Shown here: positions 19,898 through 29,100 of the stretch, one piece after another
Layout: every line of letters begins with the position of its first letter
How positions within the stretch are numbered: the first letter of the stretch is position 1
NCBI RefSeq assembly: GCF_038069945.1
Contig: NZ_JBBPEV010000002.1
Span: 62,001-126,000, forward strand
DNA from: Aquabacterium sp. A3
Lineage (GTDB): Bacteria; Pseudomonadota; Gammaproteobacteria; Burkholderiales; Burkholderiaceae_C
Direction: 5' to 3'
Length of the DNA: 64,000 bases
The notes under the pieces: model-generated
Databases searched by the model: none
Told to the model about the DNA's origin: nothing
The model's input: the letters and a program-made list of their open reading frames with translations, nothing else
Position numbers and translations under genes: made by a program

Positions 19898-21295
19898 TCA
19901 CATCACCGACGCATGCACCTGCTGCGGGTGCCGCAGCACGTCGGCCACCACGCGCAGACTTTGCTCGCACTGGGCCTGGGTGCTGGGTCCGCCCAGGCAC
20001 AGGCGCACGGCCCGGGGGGGCGCGGTGTTGGTGGCGAAGGCGGTGCTGGCCACCGCCGCCACCCCGCGTGAGCGCCAGAACGACGCCGCCTCGTTGGGGC
20101 TCAAGGTGTCGGGCAGCGTCAGCCAGGCGTGAAAGCAGTCGGCCTGGCTCCACACATTCCAGTCGCTCAAATGCTTGAGCAGCAAGGCGTGGCGTGCGTT
20201 GGTTTCTTTGCGGATGGCCTGCACCATCGCGGTGGCCGTGCCGTCGTTGATCCATTGGGTGGCCAGCGAGACGGTGGGCGGCGCGGCCATCACGGTCAGT
20301 GCGCGCATGGCCCCGGCCAGGCGCTGCGTGGCCTGGGCGGTGGGGGCGTGCACATAGGCCACCCGCAAGCCCGCACCCAGGCATTTGGCAAAGCCCGTCA
20401 CGTGGTAGGTCAGCTCAGGCGCCAGTTCGGCCAGGGTGCGTGGGGGCTTGGTGGGCAGTGCGCCGTAGGCATCGTCTTCGATGATGGGGATGGCATATCG
20501 CAGGGCGATGTCGGCCAGTGCCTCGCGCCGGCCGGCGCTCATGGTCACTGACGTGGGGTTGAGCATCGTGGGGTTGCAGTACAGCGCCTTGGGGTGCACG
20601 TGCTTGCAGGCGTCTTCAAAGTGCTGCGGACAGGGGCCTTCTTCGTCCACCGGCAGCGCATGCAGCTTGATGCCCAACTGCGTGGCCAGCGCCTTGATGC
20701 CGGGGTAGCTGAGCGATTCGACGCAAACGGTGTCGCCGGGGCGGGCCAGCAGGCTCAGCAGGCCGCACAGCAGGCCATGGATGCCCGGGCCCACCAGCAG
20801 GCGCTCGGCGTGCGTGGGGCCCATGATGCCGCTCAGCCAGCGGGCGCCGGCGTCGCGGTCGGCCGGGCTGCCGCCAAAATCCTGGTAGCGCAGGTGCGCC
20901 AGCAGCCGGCGAGGGTCGGTGTACATCTGGGCGCAGCCCTCGGCCATGCGCTGCAGCAAGGCCGGGTCGTCGGGCTCGGGGGGCAGGTTCATGGTCATTT
21001 CGGCGGCCGTGCCGCCACGCAAGGGCAGGGCGGGCACCGCGCTGCGCACAAAGCTGCCCCGTCCGGGGCGGGCGTCGATCTGGCCGCGCTTTTGCGCCTC
21101 GGCCAGGCCACGGGCCACGGTGGTGTAGTTCAGGCCCAGGGCCTGGGCCAGCTCGCGCAGCGGCGGCAGCCGATCGCCGGGTGTCAGTCGGCCGCTGGCC
21201 AGGTCTTCGGCCAGCAGTTCAGGGATGAGCAGGTAGGCGGGCTTGTGGCTGTCGCGCAAGCGTTGCGCCCAGTGGCGGGTGAAGGTGTTGGGCAT
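19898..21295 (-). CDS. MocR-type transcription regulator (GntR HTH + PLP aminotransferase domain)
   Basis: 465 residues. An N-terminal GntR winged helix (about 15-85; LPPLRELAQALGLNYTTVARGL) is fused to a fold-type I aminotransferase-like domain (about 115-455). PLP-binding residues are visible: IIEDDAYG (Asp near 274) and GFAKCLGAGLRVAY with the likely Schiff-base Lys304. Family members such as PdxR and GabR sense PLP or amino compounds. It is divergent from the Nit1C operon across a 282-base region with TTGATCGC repeats, so it is the likely local regulator of that operon and of itself. The effector is unknown. Known Nit1C clusters in Pseudomonas instead carry a Fis-like regulator NitA (from memory). 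Confidence 0.88.
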   Translation of the reverse strand: MPNTFTRHWAQRLRDSHKPAYLLIPELLAEDLASGRLTPGDRLPPLRELAQALGLNYTTVARGLAEAQKRGQIDARPGRGSFVRSAVPALPLRGGTAAEMTMNLPPEPDDPALLQRMAEGCAQMYTDPRRLLAHLRYQDFGGSPADRDAGARWLSGIMGPTHAERLLVGPGIHGLLCGLLSLLARPGDTVCVESLSYPGIKALATQLGIKLHALPVDEEGPCPQHFEDACKHVHPKALYCNPTMLNPTSVTMSAGRREALADIALRYAIPIIEDDAYGALPTKPPRTLAELAPELTYHVTGFAKCLGAGLRVAYVHAPTAQATQRLAGAMRALTVMAAPPTVSLATQWINDGTATAMVQAIRKETNARHALLLKHLSDWNVWSQADCFHAWLTLPDTLSPNEAASFWRSRGVAAVASTAFATNTAPPRAVRLCLGGPSTQAQCEQSLRVVADVLRHPQQVHASVM

Positions 21296-21340
21296 GCCGC
21301 ATTGATTGCATCAGTCGTGCCAGTTGATCGCCTCATGGTG

Positions 21341-21357
21341 TGCACACAACTTGTGCG
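21341..21357. promoter_or_regulatory. NtrC-like enhancer site
   Basis: TGCACACAACTTGTGCG matches the NtrC dyad TGCACC-N5-GGTGCA at 9 of 12 positions. It lies about 180 bases upstream of the sigma-54 promoter match at 21521, a usual enhancer distance. Supported only by pattern and position. Confidence 0.45.
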
Positions 21358-21414
21358 GGCCTGCGCCGTTCGAGTGCCTGTGCGTCGTTGTGGTTCATCG
21401 CGGGGGTGTGCGGC

Positions 21415-21504
21415 TTGATCGCATATCGGCCGATCAATTCAGCGCCCGGATGGGGCGGTGGCGCGGGTGCCCAGGCAGGGGTGGCTTGATCGCCTCTTGA
21501 TCGC
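21415..21504. promoter_or_regulatory. TTGATCGC repeats, probable MocR operator
   Basis: TTGATCGC occurs at 21415-21422, 21486-21493 and 21497-21504 (another copy at 21324-21331). The 21415 copy is half of an inverted repeat TTGATCG-N9-CGATCAA (21415-21437). The last two copies are direct repeats 11 bases apart, one helical turn, directly before the sigma-54 promoter. MocR regulators often bind direct repeats, so this is the best candidate for the divergent regulator. Confidence 0.5.
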
Positions 21505-21520
21505 ATGGCGAGTGTGCCGG

Positions 21521-21537
21521 TTGGCACAACGGCTGCA
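21521..21537 (+). promoter_or_regulatory. Sigma-54 promoter of the Nit1C operon
   Basis: TTGGCACAACGGCTGCA aligns with YTGGCACG-N4-TTGCW with two mismatches and the exact GG-N10-GC spacing. Transcription would start near 21548, 30 bases before the first ATG, with ribosome site GGAGA at 21566-21570. Confidence 0.6.
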
Positions 21538-21577
21538 CCTCCGCCAGAGTCCCTCAACCCTGATTGGAGAACCCACC

Positions 21578-22060
21578 ATGCCTGCAGTGACCAAAGCCCC
21601 CAACGCCATCGGCGACTTCCTGGTCGACTATGAAGAAAAAGTCTTTGAAGACGTGAAGGCCGAGCCGGGCGACAAGGCCCTGGTCACCTTCCACACCGTG
21701 GCCTTCGAGGGCTCGATCGGCTTCGTCAACCTGCTGCAGGCCACGCGCCTGCAACGCAAGGGCTTCGACACCTCGGTGCTGTTGTACGGCCCGGGCGTCA
21801 CGCTGGGCGTGAAGCGGGGCTTTCCCAAGCTGGGTGATGCCGCCTTTCCGGGCCACCTGAACTTCAACGACCAGATCGCCAAGTTCATCGCCGAAGGCGG
21901 CAAGGTCTACGCCTGCCGCTTCGCGCTGCAGGCCCTGTATGGCCACGGTGAGGGTTCGCTGATCGAAGGCATTAAGCCCATCAACCCGCTCGACGTGCTG
22001 GACATCATCTTGCTGCACCGCAAAGAGAAGGCCTTCATCCTCGACACCTGGACCTTGTGA
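21578..22060 (+). CDS. nitB: MSMEG_0572/Sll0783 family nitrogen-starvation response protein
   Basis: 160 residues. ATG 21578 has TTGGAGA eight bases upstream. Small soluble protein; the pattern [36 protein letters not shown] and the end [22 protein letters not shown] are those of the MSMEG_0572/Sll0783 family. DsrE-like fold suspected. Known: Synechocystis Sll0783 is induced by nitrogen starvation and needed for normal polyhydroxybutyrate formation; in Pseudomonas Nit1C clusters the homologue is NitB. Molecular function unknown. First gene of the operon, two bases before the nitrilase ATG. Confidence 0.88.
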   Translation: MPAVTKAPNAIGDFLVDYEEKVFEDVKAEPGDKALVTFHTVAFEGSIGFVNLLQATRLQRKGFDTSVLLYGPGVTLGVKRGFPKLGDAAFPGHLNFNDQIAKFIAEGGKVYACRFALQALYGHGEGSLIEGIKPINPLDVLDIILLHRKEKAFILDTWTL

Positions 22061-22062
22061 CC

Positions 22063-23034
22063 ATGAGCCCAGCACGCATCATCAAGGCGGCGGCCGCGCA
22101 GATCTCGCCGGTGCTCAACGAGGCCGAGGGCACCTTGCACAAGGTGCTGGACACCATCGATCAGGCGGCCCGTCAGGGCGTGCAGATCATCGTGTTTCCC
22201 GAGACCTTGGTGCCGTACTACCCGTACTTCTCGTTCATCCGGCCGCCCATGGCCTCCGGGGCCGAGCACATGGCGCTGTACGAGCACGCGGTGGCGGTGC
22301 CCGGCCCGGTCACCGACGCGGTGGCGCAGCGCGCCGCACGGCATGGCATGGTGATCGTGCTGGGTGTCAATGAGCGAGACCACGGCACCATCTACAACAG
22401 CCAGCTCATCTTTGACGAGACGGGCGCGCTGCGTCTCAAGCGTCGCAAGATCACGCCCACCTTCCATGAGCGCATGGTGTGGGGGCAGGGCGATGGCAGC
22501 GGGCTGAAGGTGGTGCCCACCGGCGTGGGCCGGGTCGGCGCACTGGCCTGTTGGGAGCACTACAACCCGCTGGCCCGCTATGCCCTGATGGCCCAGCATG
22601 AAGAGATCCACTGCGCGCAGTTTCCCGGCTCGCTGGTGGGGCCCATCTTTGCCGACCAGATGGAGGTCACCATCCGCCACCACGCGCTGGAGGCGGGCTG
22701 CTTCGTCATCAACGCCACGGGGTGGCTGACCGACGAGCAGATCACCTCCATCACGCCCGACCCGGCCTTGCAGCGTGCGCTGCGCGGTGGTTGCTGCACG
22801 GCCATCGTCTCGCCTGAAGGCGTGCACCTGGCGCCACCCTTGAAAGAAGGCGAAGGCCTGCTGATCGCCGACCTGGACATGAGCCTGGTCACCAAGCGCA
22901 AACGCATGATGGATTCGGTGGGGCACTACGCCCGTCCCGAGTTGTTGAGTCTGAACCTGGACGACCGCGCCACGGCGCCTGTCCATGCCCTGCGTCGCCC
23001 CAACGAGGAGGATCCTGCATGTCTGCCGTCCTGA
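22063..23034 (+). CDS. nitC: Nit1 nitrilase (NitC/Nit6803 family)
   Basis: 323 residues from ATG 22063 (GTG 22057 is possible). Hydrolyses nitriles to the acid and ammonia. The catalytic triad is intact: Glu47 ([11 protein letters not shown]), Lys129 ([12 protein letters not shown]) and Cys163 ([13 protein letters not shown]); CWEH separates true nitrilases from amidases. Known: NitC of cyanotrophic pseudomonads is required for growth on cyanide, and Nit6803 acts on aromatic and aliphatic nitriles. Substrate here is inferred from the cluster only. Its 3' end overlaps the radical SAM gene by 16 bases. Confidence 0.92.
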   Translation: MSPARIIKAAAAQISPVLNEAEGTLHKVLDTIDQAARQGVQIIVFPETLVPYYPYFSFIRPPMASGAEHMALYEHAVAVPGPVTDAVAQRAARHGMVIVLGVNERDHGTIYNSQLIFDETGALRLKRRKITPTFHERMVWGQGDGSGLKVVPTGVGRVGALACWEHYNPLARYALMAQHEEIHCAQFPGSLVGPIFADQMEVTIRHHALEAGCFVINATGWLTDEQITSITPDPALQRALRGGCCTAIVSPEGVHLAPPLKEGEGLLIADLDMSLVTKRKRMMDSVGHYARPELLSLNLDDRATAPVHALRRPNEEDPACLPS

Positions 23035-24161
23035 CCCCCCGCACCGACACCCTGAGCCCGCAAGCCCGGGCGCTGATCACCGAGTTGCAATCGCAGGGGT
23101 TGCGCCTGCAGGATCCCTCCGCCGGGCTGCCCAGCCGGCGGGGTGGGGCCGGCCCGTCCGACCACAAGGCCGTCACCATCGATGGCCACACGGTGATGGT
23201 GCCGGTGCACACCGCGCCCGCATTCGATTCGCCGTTCGTGGCCGATGCGCCGGATGAGCATGGCCACAGCACGCTCAAGCACAGCCGCATCCCGATCGCG
23301 CAGATCAGCTTTCCGGCGACGCCGCGCTTTTACGCCAGGCACACGGCCGACGGTGTGCCTTACTCGCACATCGCCACACTGCATGGCCGCGATGTGTTGG
23401 CCACCACCGTGCTGCAAACCTGCATCCGATACGAGAGCCGCAAGAAAACCTGCCAGTTCTGCTCCATCGGCCAGTCGCTGGCGGCGGGGCGCACCATCGC
23501 CCACAAGACGCCCGAGCAGTTGGCCGAGGTGGCCCGCGCAGCGGTGGCGCTGGATGGCGTCCAGCACATGGTGCTGACCACCGGCACCCCGCCCACGCCC
23601 GACCGAGGCGCCGCCGTGCTGGTGGACAGTGCACGTGCCATCAAGGCGGTCGTGCCGCACCTGCCCATCCAGGCGCAATGCGAGCCGCCCGATGACGACG
23701 CCTGGTTTCAGCGCATGAAGGACGCGGGCGTGGACACGCTGGGCATGCACCTGGAGGCCGTCACGCCCGAGGTGCGCGCACGCATCATGCCGGGCAAGGC
23801 CAGCGTGCCGCTGTCGCGTTACTTCAGCGCCTTCGAGGCGGCTGTGCGCGTGTTCGGGCGCGGCCAGGTCAGCACCTACATCCTGGCCGGCCTGGGTGAC
23901 AGCGCCAACGACATCCTGGCCATGAGCCAGCGCTTGCTCGATGTGGGGGTGTATCCCTTCGTCGTGCCTTTTGTGCCCATCAGTGGCACACCACTGGAAG
24001 GCCACCCCGCGCCCGACCCCGCCTTCATGCGTGCGGTGCTCGAGCCCTTGGGCCGCATGGTGGTGCAGGCCGGCTTGCGCGCCAGTGACATCAAGGCCGG
24101 CTGTGGCAAATGCGGCGCGTGCTCGTCGCTGTCGGTGTACGAAACCGCCGCCCTGGCCTGA
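23019..24161 (+). CDS. nitD: MSMEG_0568 family radical SAM protein
   Basis: 380 residues. Starts inside the nitrilase gene (ATG 23019, GAGGAGGATC just upstream). The iron-sulphur Cys are spaced C135-x9-C145-x2-C148 ([17 protein letters not shown]), not the usual Cx3Cx2C, a spacing I recall as characteristic of this family. A second Cys cluster sits at the C-terminus ([11 protein letters not shown]). The AdoMet barrel is supported by [33 protein letters not shown] and [11 protein letters not shown]. Reaction unknown. It is the core enzyme of all Nit1C clusters (NitD; Sll0785). Confidence 0.88.
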   Translation: MSAVLTPRTDTLSPQARALITELQSQGLRLQDPSAGLPSRRGGAGPSDHKAVTIDGHTVMVPVHTAPAFDSPFVADAPDEHGHSTLKHSRIPIAQISFPATPRFYARHTADGVPYSHIATLHGRDVLATTVLQTCIRYESRKKTCQFCSIGQSLAAGRTIAHKTPEQLAEVARAAVALDGVQHMVLTTGTPPTPDRGAAVLVDSARAIKAVVPHLPIQAQCEPPDDDAWFQRMKDAGVDTLGMHLEAVTPEVRARIMPGKASVPLSRYFSAFEAAVRVFGRGQVSTYILAGLGDSANDILAMSQRLLDVGVYPFVVPFVPISGTPLEGHPAPDPAFMRAVLEPLGRMVVQAGLRASDIKAGCGKCGACSSLSVYETAALA

Positions 24162-24186
24162 AGCCAGGTGATCAGGAGCCGATGCC

Positions 24187-24750
24187 ATGAGCCTCGATGT
24201 GTTGTGTGACCTGCCCCAGACCTTCCACCCGGTGGCGTTTCGCATCAAGCGCGCCAGTGAGCGTTGGGAGCACCGCGATGCCCACGCCCTGCGGCGCGCC
24301 GTGTTCTGTGTCGAGCAGGGCATCTTCGTGGGCGATGACCGCGACGAGGTGGACGAGGCCCCCCAGCTCAAGACCCAGGTGCTCGTGGCCTGCACCAGCC
24401 TGGCCGGCGAATGCGACCAGGTGGTGGGCACGGTGCGCATCCACCAGCCCGAACCCGGCGTGTGGTGGGGCTCGCGCCTGGCGGTGCACCCGTCGTTCCG
24501 GCATGTGGGCCGCATCGGGGCCACCTTGATCCGGCTGGCCGTGTGCTCGGCACACGCGCAGGGCGCCCACACCTTCTGGGCCCATGTGCAGCAGGCCAAT
24601 GTGCCTTTGTTCGAGCGCCTGCACTGGCACCGCCTGTCCGAGCTCAGTCTGCACGGGCGGCCCCATGCGCTCATGCGGGCCGAGCTCATGCAGTACCCGC
24701 CATGCCATGCGCCCGATTGGGGCTTTCTCACGCGGGTGGTGGCGCCATGA
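24187..24750 (+). CDS. nitE: MSMEG_0567/Sll0786 family GNAT N-acyltransferase
   Basis: 187 residues. GNAT fold: RRAVFCVEQGIF (the acceptor-side motif seen in this family), VVGTVRIHQPEPGVWWGSRL as the central strand, and HVGRIGATLIRLAV as the acyl-CoA pyrophosphate loop in place of Q/RxxGxG/A. Expected to transfer an acyl group from acyl-CoA to an amine; substrate unknown. Stop overlaps the next ATG (ATGA). NitE in Pseudomonas terminology. Confidence 0.85.
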   Translation: MSLDVLCDLPQTFHPVAFRIKRASERWEHRDAHALRRAVFCVEQGIFVGDDRDEVDEAPQLKTQVLVACTSLAGECDQVVGTVRIHQPEPGVWWGSRLAVHPSFRHVGRIGATLIRLAVCSAHAQGAHTFWAHVQQANVPLFERLHWHRLSELSLHGRPHALMRAELMQYPPCHAPDWGFLTRVVAP

Positions 24751-25826
24751 GCACCATCGCCACCCCCGTGCTGTCCACCGGTGAGGTGGTGCGCGCGCTG
24801 CGCAGCAGCCGAGGCTTTGCCCACAAGCGAGACATCGCGGGGGTGGCCGATACCCTGGCGCGTTGCCTGCCCGGTGGCCACACCGACCTGACACTGGCCG
24901 AGCACCAAGGCGTGATGCTGGGCGACGATTGCGCCGTCATTCCTGACCACCATGGCCACCTGCTCTTCGCCATCGAAGGCCTGGTCGAGGACTTTGTGGA
25001 GGCCATGCCCTGGTTCGCTGGCTACAGCGCGGTCATGGTCAACCTCAGCGACATCGCCGCCATGGGCGGCCGACCTATCGCGGTGGTGGACGCCATTTGG
25101 AGCGCCGGTGCCGATCAGGCCGAGCCCATCCTGCAAGGCATGGCGGCGGCTTCGGCCGCCTATGGCGTGCCCATCGTGGGGGGGCACAGCAATCAGCGCG
25201 CAGCCCGCCCTCAGTTGGCGGTGGCGGTGCTGGGCCGTGCGCAAGCCCTGCTCAGCAGCTTTGCCGCCCAACCCGGCCACACCCTGCTGATGGCGGTGGA
25301 CCTGCGCGGCCAGTGGGAGGCCGCCTACCCCTTCTGGAACGCATCGACCCGCGCCCCTGCGGATCGCCTGCGTGACGACCTGGCCTTGCTGCCTGAAGTG
25401 GCAGAGGCCGGCCTGTGCGGCGCCGCCAAAGACATCAGCATGGCCGGCGTGCTGGGGACGGCGCTGATGTTGGCCGAGTGCTCGCGCGTGGGCTTGCGCA
25501 TCGACGTGAGTGCCTTGCCCCATCCCCCCGGGCATGCCCATGATGACGAGCCAGAGGCCTTCCTGCGCTGGTTGCAGGCCTTTCCCAGCTATGGCTACCT
25601 CTTGAGTGTGGCGCCCGGCCACGTGGCGGCCGTGCAGGCGCGCTTCATCAGTCGGGGCCTGGCCTGCTCGCCCATCGGCACCGTGGAGGCGGGCAGCGGG
25701 GTGTGGTTGCAGCGAGGCGGCCTGCAGGGTGATGCCTCGAAAGACCTGGCCCTGTTGTGGGACTGGCAACGCGAGCCCTTCATCGCCGGCGCGCCGTCGG
25801 CCCACCCGAAGGAGCCGCACGCATGA
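24747..25826 (+). CDS. nitF: Sll0787 family AIR synthase-like (PurM-type) protein
   Basis: 359 residues from ATG 24747. PurM/AIR-synthase architecture: an N-terminal ATP-binding segment with LGDDCAVIPD, NLSDIAAMGGRPIAVV (the conserved DIxAMGG motif) and a second domain with VVGGHSN-type and AAKDISMAGVLGT motifs. Family members phosphorylate an amide or carboxyl-type substrate using ATP; this branch has no defined reaction. In Nit1C clusters it follows the GNAT gene, as here, with 4-base overlaps on both sides showing tight coupling. Confidence 0.85.
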   Translation: MSTIATPVLSTGEVVRALRSSRGFAHKRDIAGVADTLARCLPGGHTDLTLAEHQGVMLGDDCAVIPDHHGHLLFAIEGLVEDFVEAMPWFAGYSAVMVNLSDIAAMGGRPIAVVDAIWSAGADQAEPILQGMAAASAAYGVPIVGGHSNQRAARPQLAVAVLGRAQALLSSFAAQPGHTLLMAVDLRGQWEAAYPFWNASTRAPADRLRDDLALLPEVAEAGLCGAAKDISMAGVLGTALMLAECSRVGLRIDVSALPHPPGHAHDDEPEAFLRWLQAFPSYGYLLSVAPGHVAAVQARFISRGLACSPIGTVEAGSGVWLQRGGLQGDASKDLALLWDWQREPFIAGAPSAHPKEPHA

Positions 25827-27055
25827 TGAAAACGCCTTTGCGCATCGCCTTGCTGATGCACTCGCTCAACCCACGCGGCGGCGTGGTGCACACCCTGGAG
25901 CTGGCCGATGCGCTGGTGCAGTTGGGGCACGAGGTGACGGTGATCGCCGCCGGTCGGCCCGATCAGGGGCTGTTTCGGCCCACCTTGGCCCGCCTGTCGG
26001 TGGCGCCCCTGGGCGAGCTGCCCTCCGCGCTGGTGCCCATGGTGGGGGCTCGCATGCTGGCCGTGGCCGCCCATTTGCGCAGCCTGGACCTGGCTGCGTT
26101 CGACGTGGTGCATTCGCAAGACAGCATCACCGCCAACGCCCTGGCCGACCTGCAGGCCGAGGGGCGCATCGGTGGCTTTGTGCGCACGGTGCACCACCTG
26201 GACACCTTCGATGAGCCCCAGCTCACCGCGTGGCAGGCACGGGGTGTTCACTCCGCTCAGCACCTGATGTGCGTGAGCGGCCTCTGGCAAGGCGTGCTCG
26301 CCCGCGACTGGGGCCGCCCCGCACACCGCGTTGGCAATGGCGTGAACCTGCAGCGCCATCAGGCCGATGCCAGTGAAGCCCAGCAAGCCGCCGATGCGCT
26401 GGTGTTGCGCGCGTGGGGCCTGAGGCCGGGCACGCCCTACTGGCTGGCCGTGGGCGGCGTCGAGGCCCGCAAGAACACCGCACGCCTGCTGCACGCCTTC
26501 GCCATGGTGCGCCAGGAGGTGCCTGAGGCGCGCCTGGTCGTCGTCGGCGGCGCGAGCGTGCTCGAACACGCCCAGGCACAAGCCGAGTTCGATGCTGTGC
26601 GCCGCACCCAGGGCATGGCGCTCGGTCAGCCTCATCAAGACAGCGTGTTGCTCACCGGCCCTGTGCCCGAGGGGGTGTTGCCTGCGCTGTATCGCCAGGC
26701 CATCGCCTTGGCCATGCCCTCGGTCAAAGAAGGCTTCGGGCTGGTGGCCATCGAGGCCATGGCCTGCGGCACACCGGCCATCGTCTCGCGCATCGCGCCC
26801 TTCACCGAGCACCTGCAGCCGCACGAGGTCTTCTGGGCCGACCCGTTGAGCGTGCACGACATCGCTTTGGCGCTGCGTGCAACCTGGCGGCTGCGCCAAC
26901 AGCCCGACGAGCGCGCAGCACACGCCCTACAGGCCCGCCAGGTGGCGTCCCGCTTTGACTGGCGCGCCTGTGCGCAGCAGCACCTGGCGATCTACGCCGG
27001 CCAGGCCAGCCGTTCACATCGTTTTGTTTCAACCGAGCACCCCTGCCATGCCTGA
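25823..27055 (+). CDS. MSMEG_0565 family glycosyltransferase
   Basis: 410 residues. ATG 25823 (or 25826) has AAGGAG upstream and overlaps the AIR-synthase-like gene. GT-B fold, family 4 type: N-terminal HSLNPRGGVVHTLELADAL with the glycine-rich acceptor loop, and C-terminal PSVKEGFGLVAIEAMACGTP, the E-x7-E motif that binds the nucleotide sugar. This gene is absent from the seven-gene pseudomonad Nit1C clusters but present in the mycobacterial-type set. It suggests that the pathway ends in, or passes through, a glycosylated compound (inference). Confidence 0.85.
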   Translation: MMKTPLRIALLMHSLNPRGGVVHTLELADALVQLGHEVTVIAAGRPDQGLFRPTLARLSVAPLGELPSALVPMVGARMLAVAAHLRSLDLAAFDVVHSQDSITANALADLQAEGRIGGFVRTVHHLDTFDEPQLTAWQARGVHSAQHLMCVSGLWQGVLARDWGRPAHRVGNGVNLQRHQADASEAQQAADALVLRAWGLRPGTPYWLAVGGVEARKNTARLLHAFAMVRQEVPEARLVVVGGASVLEHAQAQAEFDAVRRTQGMALGQPHQDSVLLTGPVPEGVLPALYRQAIALAMPSVKEGFGLVAIEAMACGTPAIVSRIAPFTEHLQPHEVFWADPLSVHDIALALRATWRLRQQPDERAAHALQARQVASRFDWRACAQQHLAIYAGQASRSHRFVSTEHPCHA

Positions 27056-27335
27056 AATGCATTTCACCGTCCGCTGGCCCGATGGCTGCGAAGCGCACTG
27101 CTACTCCCCCTCACTCGTGGTCCAGGATTTTTTGGTGCCTGGCCAGCGCTACCCATTGCCTGACTTCCTGCACCGCACCCACCAGGCCCTGTCGATCGCC
27201 AGCGAGCGCGTGGCGGCCAAGTACGGATTCGCCTGCTCCCGCGCCATGGACCAGTGGGCGGCCATCGCCACGCAGGCCGAGGCCTTCAAGGCCCAACCCG
27301 ATGCCCAGGTCGAAGTGCTGCGCTTTGACCTCTGA
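27048..27335 (+). CDS. nitG: MSMEG_0570 family nitrogen-starvation response protein
   Basis: 95 residues from ATG 27048, overlapping the glycosyltransferase stop by 8 bases. Family pattern PEMHFTVRWPDGCEAHCYSPS at the start and ASERVAAKYGFACSRAMDQW in the middle. Small soluble protein with two conserved-looking Cys; no catalytic motif that I recognise. It could be a carrier or chaperone of the pathway. Always seen with the flavoprotein gene in Nit1C clusters. Confidence 0.83.
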   Translation: MPEMHFTVRWPDGCEAHCYSPSLVVQDFLVPGQRYPLPDFLHRTHQALSIASERVAAKYGFACSRAMDQWAAIATQAEAFKAQPDAQVEVLRFDL

Positions 27336-27368
27336 GCCCGATCAACGCTGAACTTCAAAGATCACACC

Positions 27369-28667
27369 ATGCCCCAACACCATGACGTCATCATCGTGGG
27401 CGCCGGCCAGGCCGGCTTGTCGCTGAGTCATTACCTGCAGCAGCGCGGCATCGACCACCTGCTGCTGGAAAAGCACACCCCCATGCACGCCTGGCGCCAT
27501 CAGCGCTGGGATGCCTTCTGCCTGGTCACGCCGAACTGGCAATGCAAGCTGCCTGGCCACGACTACGCCGGCCCCGAGCCCCACGGCTTCATGAAAAAGG
27601 CCGAGATCATCGAGTACCTGGACGCCTTCCTGGCCAAGGTCAGACCACCGCTGATGACGGGGGTCACGGTGCGCCATGTCAAGCGGCAGGCCGATGGTCT
27701 GTATGCCATCCAGACCTCGGCCGGCGCGTTCAGCGCGCGCCAGGTGGTGGTGTGCTCGGGCGGTTATCACGAGCCCGTGGTGCCCCGTCTGGCGGAGCGC
27801 CTGCCCGCGCACATCGTGCAGCTGCACTCCGAGCAGTACCGCAACCCGCAGGCCCTGCCTGAAGGCGGCGTGCTGGTGGTGGGCTCGGGCCAGTCGGGCG
27901 CGCAGATCGCCGAAGACCTGCACCTGGCCGGCAAGCAGGTTCACCTGGCCGTGGGCGATGCGCCGCGTTGCGCACGCTTTTACCGAGGCCGCGACGTGGT
28001 CGACTGGCTGGCCGACATGGGCTACTACGACATGCCGGTGGACCAGCACCCGCTGCGCGAAGGCGTGCGCGACAACACCAACCATTACGTCACCGGCCGT
28101 GACGGTGGGCGCGACATCGACCTGCGCGCCTTTGCCCTGCAGGGCATGAAGCTGTACGGCTTGCTTGACGGCTTGAACGATGGCGTGATGAGCTTCCAAA
28201 ACACACTTCAAGACGCGCTGGACCAGGCCGACAAGACCTACAACGGCATCAACGCCGCCATCGACAAACACATTGCAGATCGGGGCCTGAATGCGCCGCC
28301 TGCGTCGGTGTACACGCCGGTGTGGCACCCCGAAGGTGGCACGGCGCACACGCAGTTGGATCTGGCGGCCGCCGGCATCACGGCGGTGATCTGGTGCATC
28401 GGGTTCAAGCCCGACTTTGGTTGGGTGGACGCCCCGGTGTTCAACGGGCGGGGGCAGCCGGTGCACCAGCGGGGCGTCACGCCGCAGCCGGGGCTGTACT
28501 TTCTGGGCCTGCCGTGGTTGCACACTTGGGGCTCGGGGCGCTTCTCGGGCGTGGCGCGCGACGCGCTGTACCTGGCCGAGCAGATCGAGGCCAGGGCAGC
28601 ACCGGGCGGGTTGAGCGGGCCGGCCTGGTCGGCCCCTGTCGTTCGGGCGCCACTGACGGTGGGCTGA
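27369..28667 (+). CDS. nitH: MSMEG_0569 family FAD-dependent oxidoreductase
   Basis: 432 residues. Two dinucleotide-binding motifs: [17 protein letters not shown] near the N-terminus and NAD(P)[17 protein letters not shown] near residue 175, as in flavin monooxygenase-like enzymes. [12 protein letters not shown] is the ATG-type hinge. The BVMO fingerprint is missing, so it is more like the N-hydroxylating or simple FMO type. Last Nit1C gene; 34 bases after nitG. Substrate unknown; it may oxidise the amine or nitrile-containing intermediate made by the other enzymes (inference). Confidence 0.86.
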   Translation: MPQHHDVIIVGAGQAGLSLSHYLQQRGIDHLLLEKHTPMHAWRHQRWDAFCLVTPNWQCKLPGHDYAGPEPHGFMKKAEIIEYLDAFLAKVRPPLMTGVTVRHVKRQADGLYAIQTSAGAFSARQVVVCSGGYHEPVVPRLAERLPAHIVQLHSEQYRNPQALPEGGVLVVGSGQSGAQIAEDLHLAGKQVHLAVGDAPRCARFYRGRDVVDWLADMGYYDMPVDQHPLREGVRDNTNHYVTGRDGGRDIDLRAFALQGMKLYGLLDGLNDGVMSFQNTLQDALDQADKTYNGINAAIDKHIADRGLNAPPASVYTPVWHPEGGTAHTQLDLAAAGITAVIWCIGFKPDFGWVDAPVFNGRGQPVHQRGVTPQPGLYFLGLPWLHTWGSGRFSGVARDALYLAEQIEARAAPGGLSGPAWSAPVVRAPLTVG

Positions 28668-28792
28668 ATGCCGCCGAACGCTGCATTTGTGCCTCAAAAA
28701 CCGGCTTGTTTCCGGCATGTGGCAATTGCAATGTGCACCTGCAGCATGCATGATGAAGGCTTGTCCATTCCTTGACCTAAGGGAGTCGCCTC

Positions 28793-29083
28793 ATGAAACG
28801 TCTGCTTGTCTCTGTTGTGGTGTCCATGTTTGCTGTGTCGGCGTTCGCGCAGGCCGCCAGCGGGGCGGGTGCAGGCAGCACCTCTGGCGCTGGTGCCTCT
28901 GGCGCAGGTGCGGCCGCTGGCGCTGGCGCAGCAGGCGCCTCTGCCGTCGGTGGCATCACCGCTGGCACCCTGGCCGTGGGGGTTGCGGCGGCGGCTGCGG
29001 TTGGTGTTGCCGTGGCAGTGGCATCCAATAACAGCAACAACGGCCCCACCGCCACGGGCGGTTCTGTCAGCACCGGCGACTGA
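28793..29083 (+). CDS. GfcA/YjbE-like Ala/Gly-rich exported small protein
   Basis: 96 residues. ATG 28793 has AAGGGAG upstream. A signal peptide (MKRLLVSVVVSMFAVSAFAQA) is followed by a low-complexity Gly/Ala/Ser stretch, a hydrophobic Ala/Val span (GTLAVGVAAAAAVGVAVAVA) and an Asn-rich tail. This layout is typical of YjbE/GfcA, the first gene of yjbEFGH/gfcABCD operons, and the next two genes fit that operon. Function of GfcA is not known; likely helps exopolysaccharide secretion. Confidence 0.65.
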   Translation: MKRLLVSVVVSMFAVSAFAQAASGAGAGSTSGAGASGAGAAAGAGAAGASAVGGITAGTLAVGVAAAAAVGVAVAVASNNSNNGPTATGGSVSTGD

Positions 29084-29100
29084 GTTCCTGGTTGTTGCGC

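Noticed and set aside
22926..25820. 964-residue open frame on the minus strand across the Nit1C genes
   Set aside because: Antisense shadow of high-GC genes: Ala/Arg/Gly/His-rich, no family motif, and the plus-strand genes are well supported.
28690..28725. CCGG-CTTGTTT-CCGG as terminator of the Nit1C operon
   Set aside because: Stem of only 4 bp, U-run on the wrong side.
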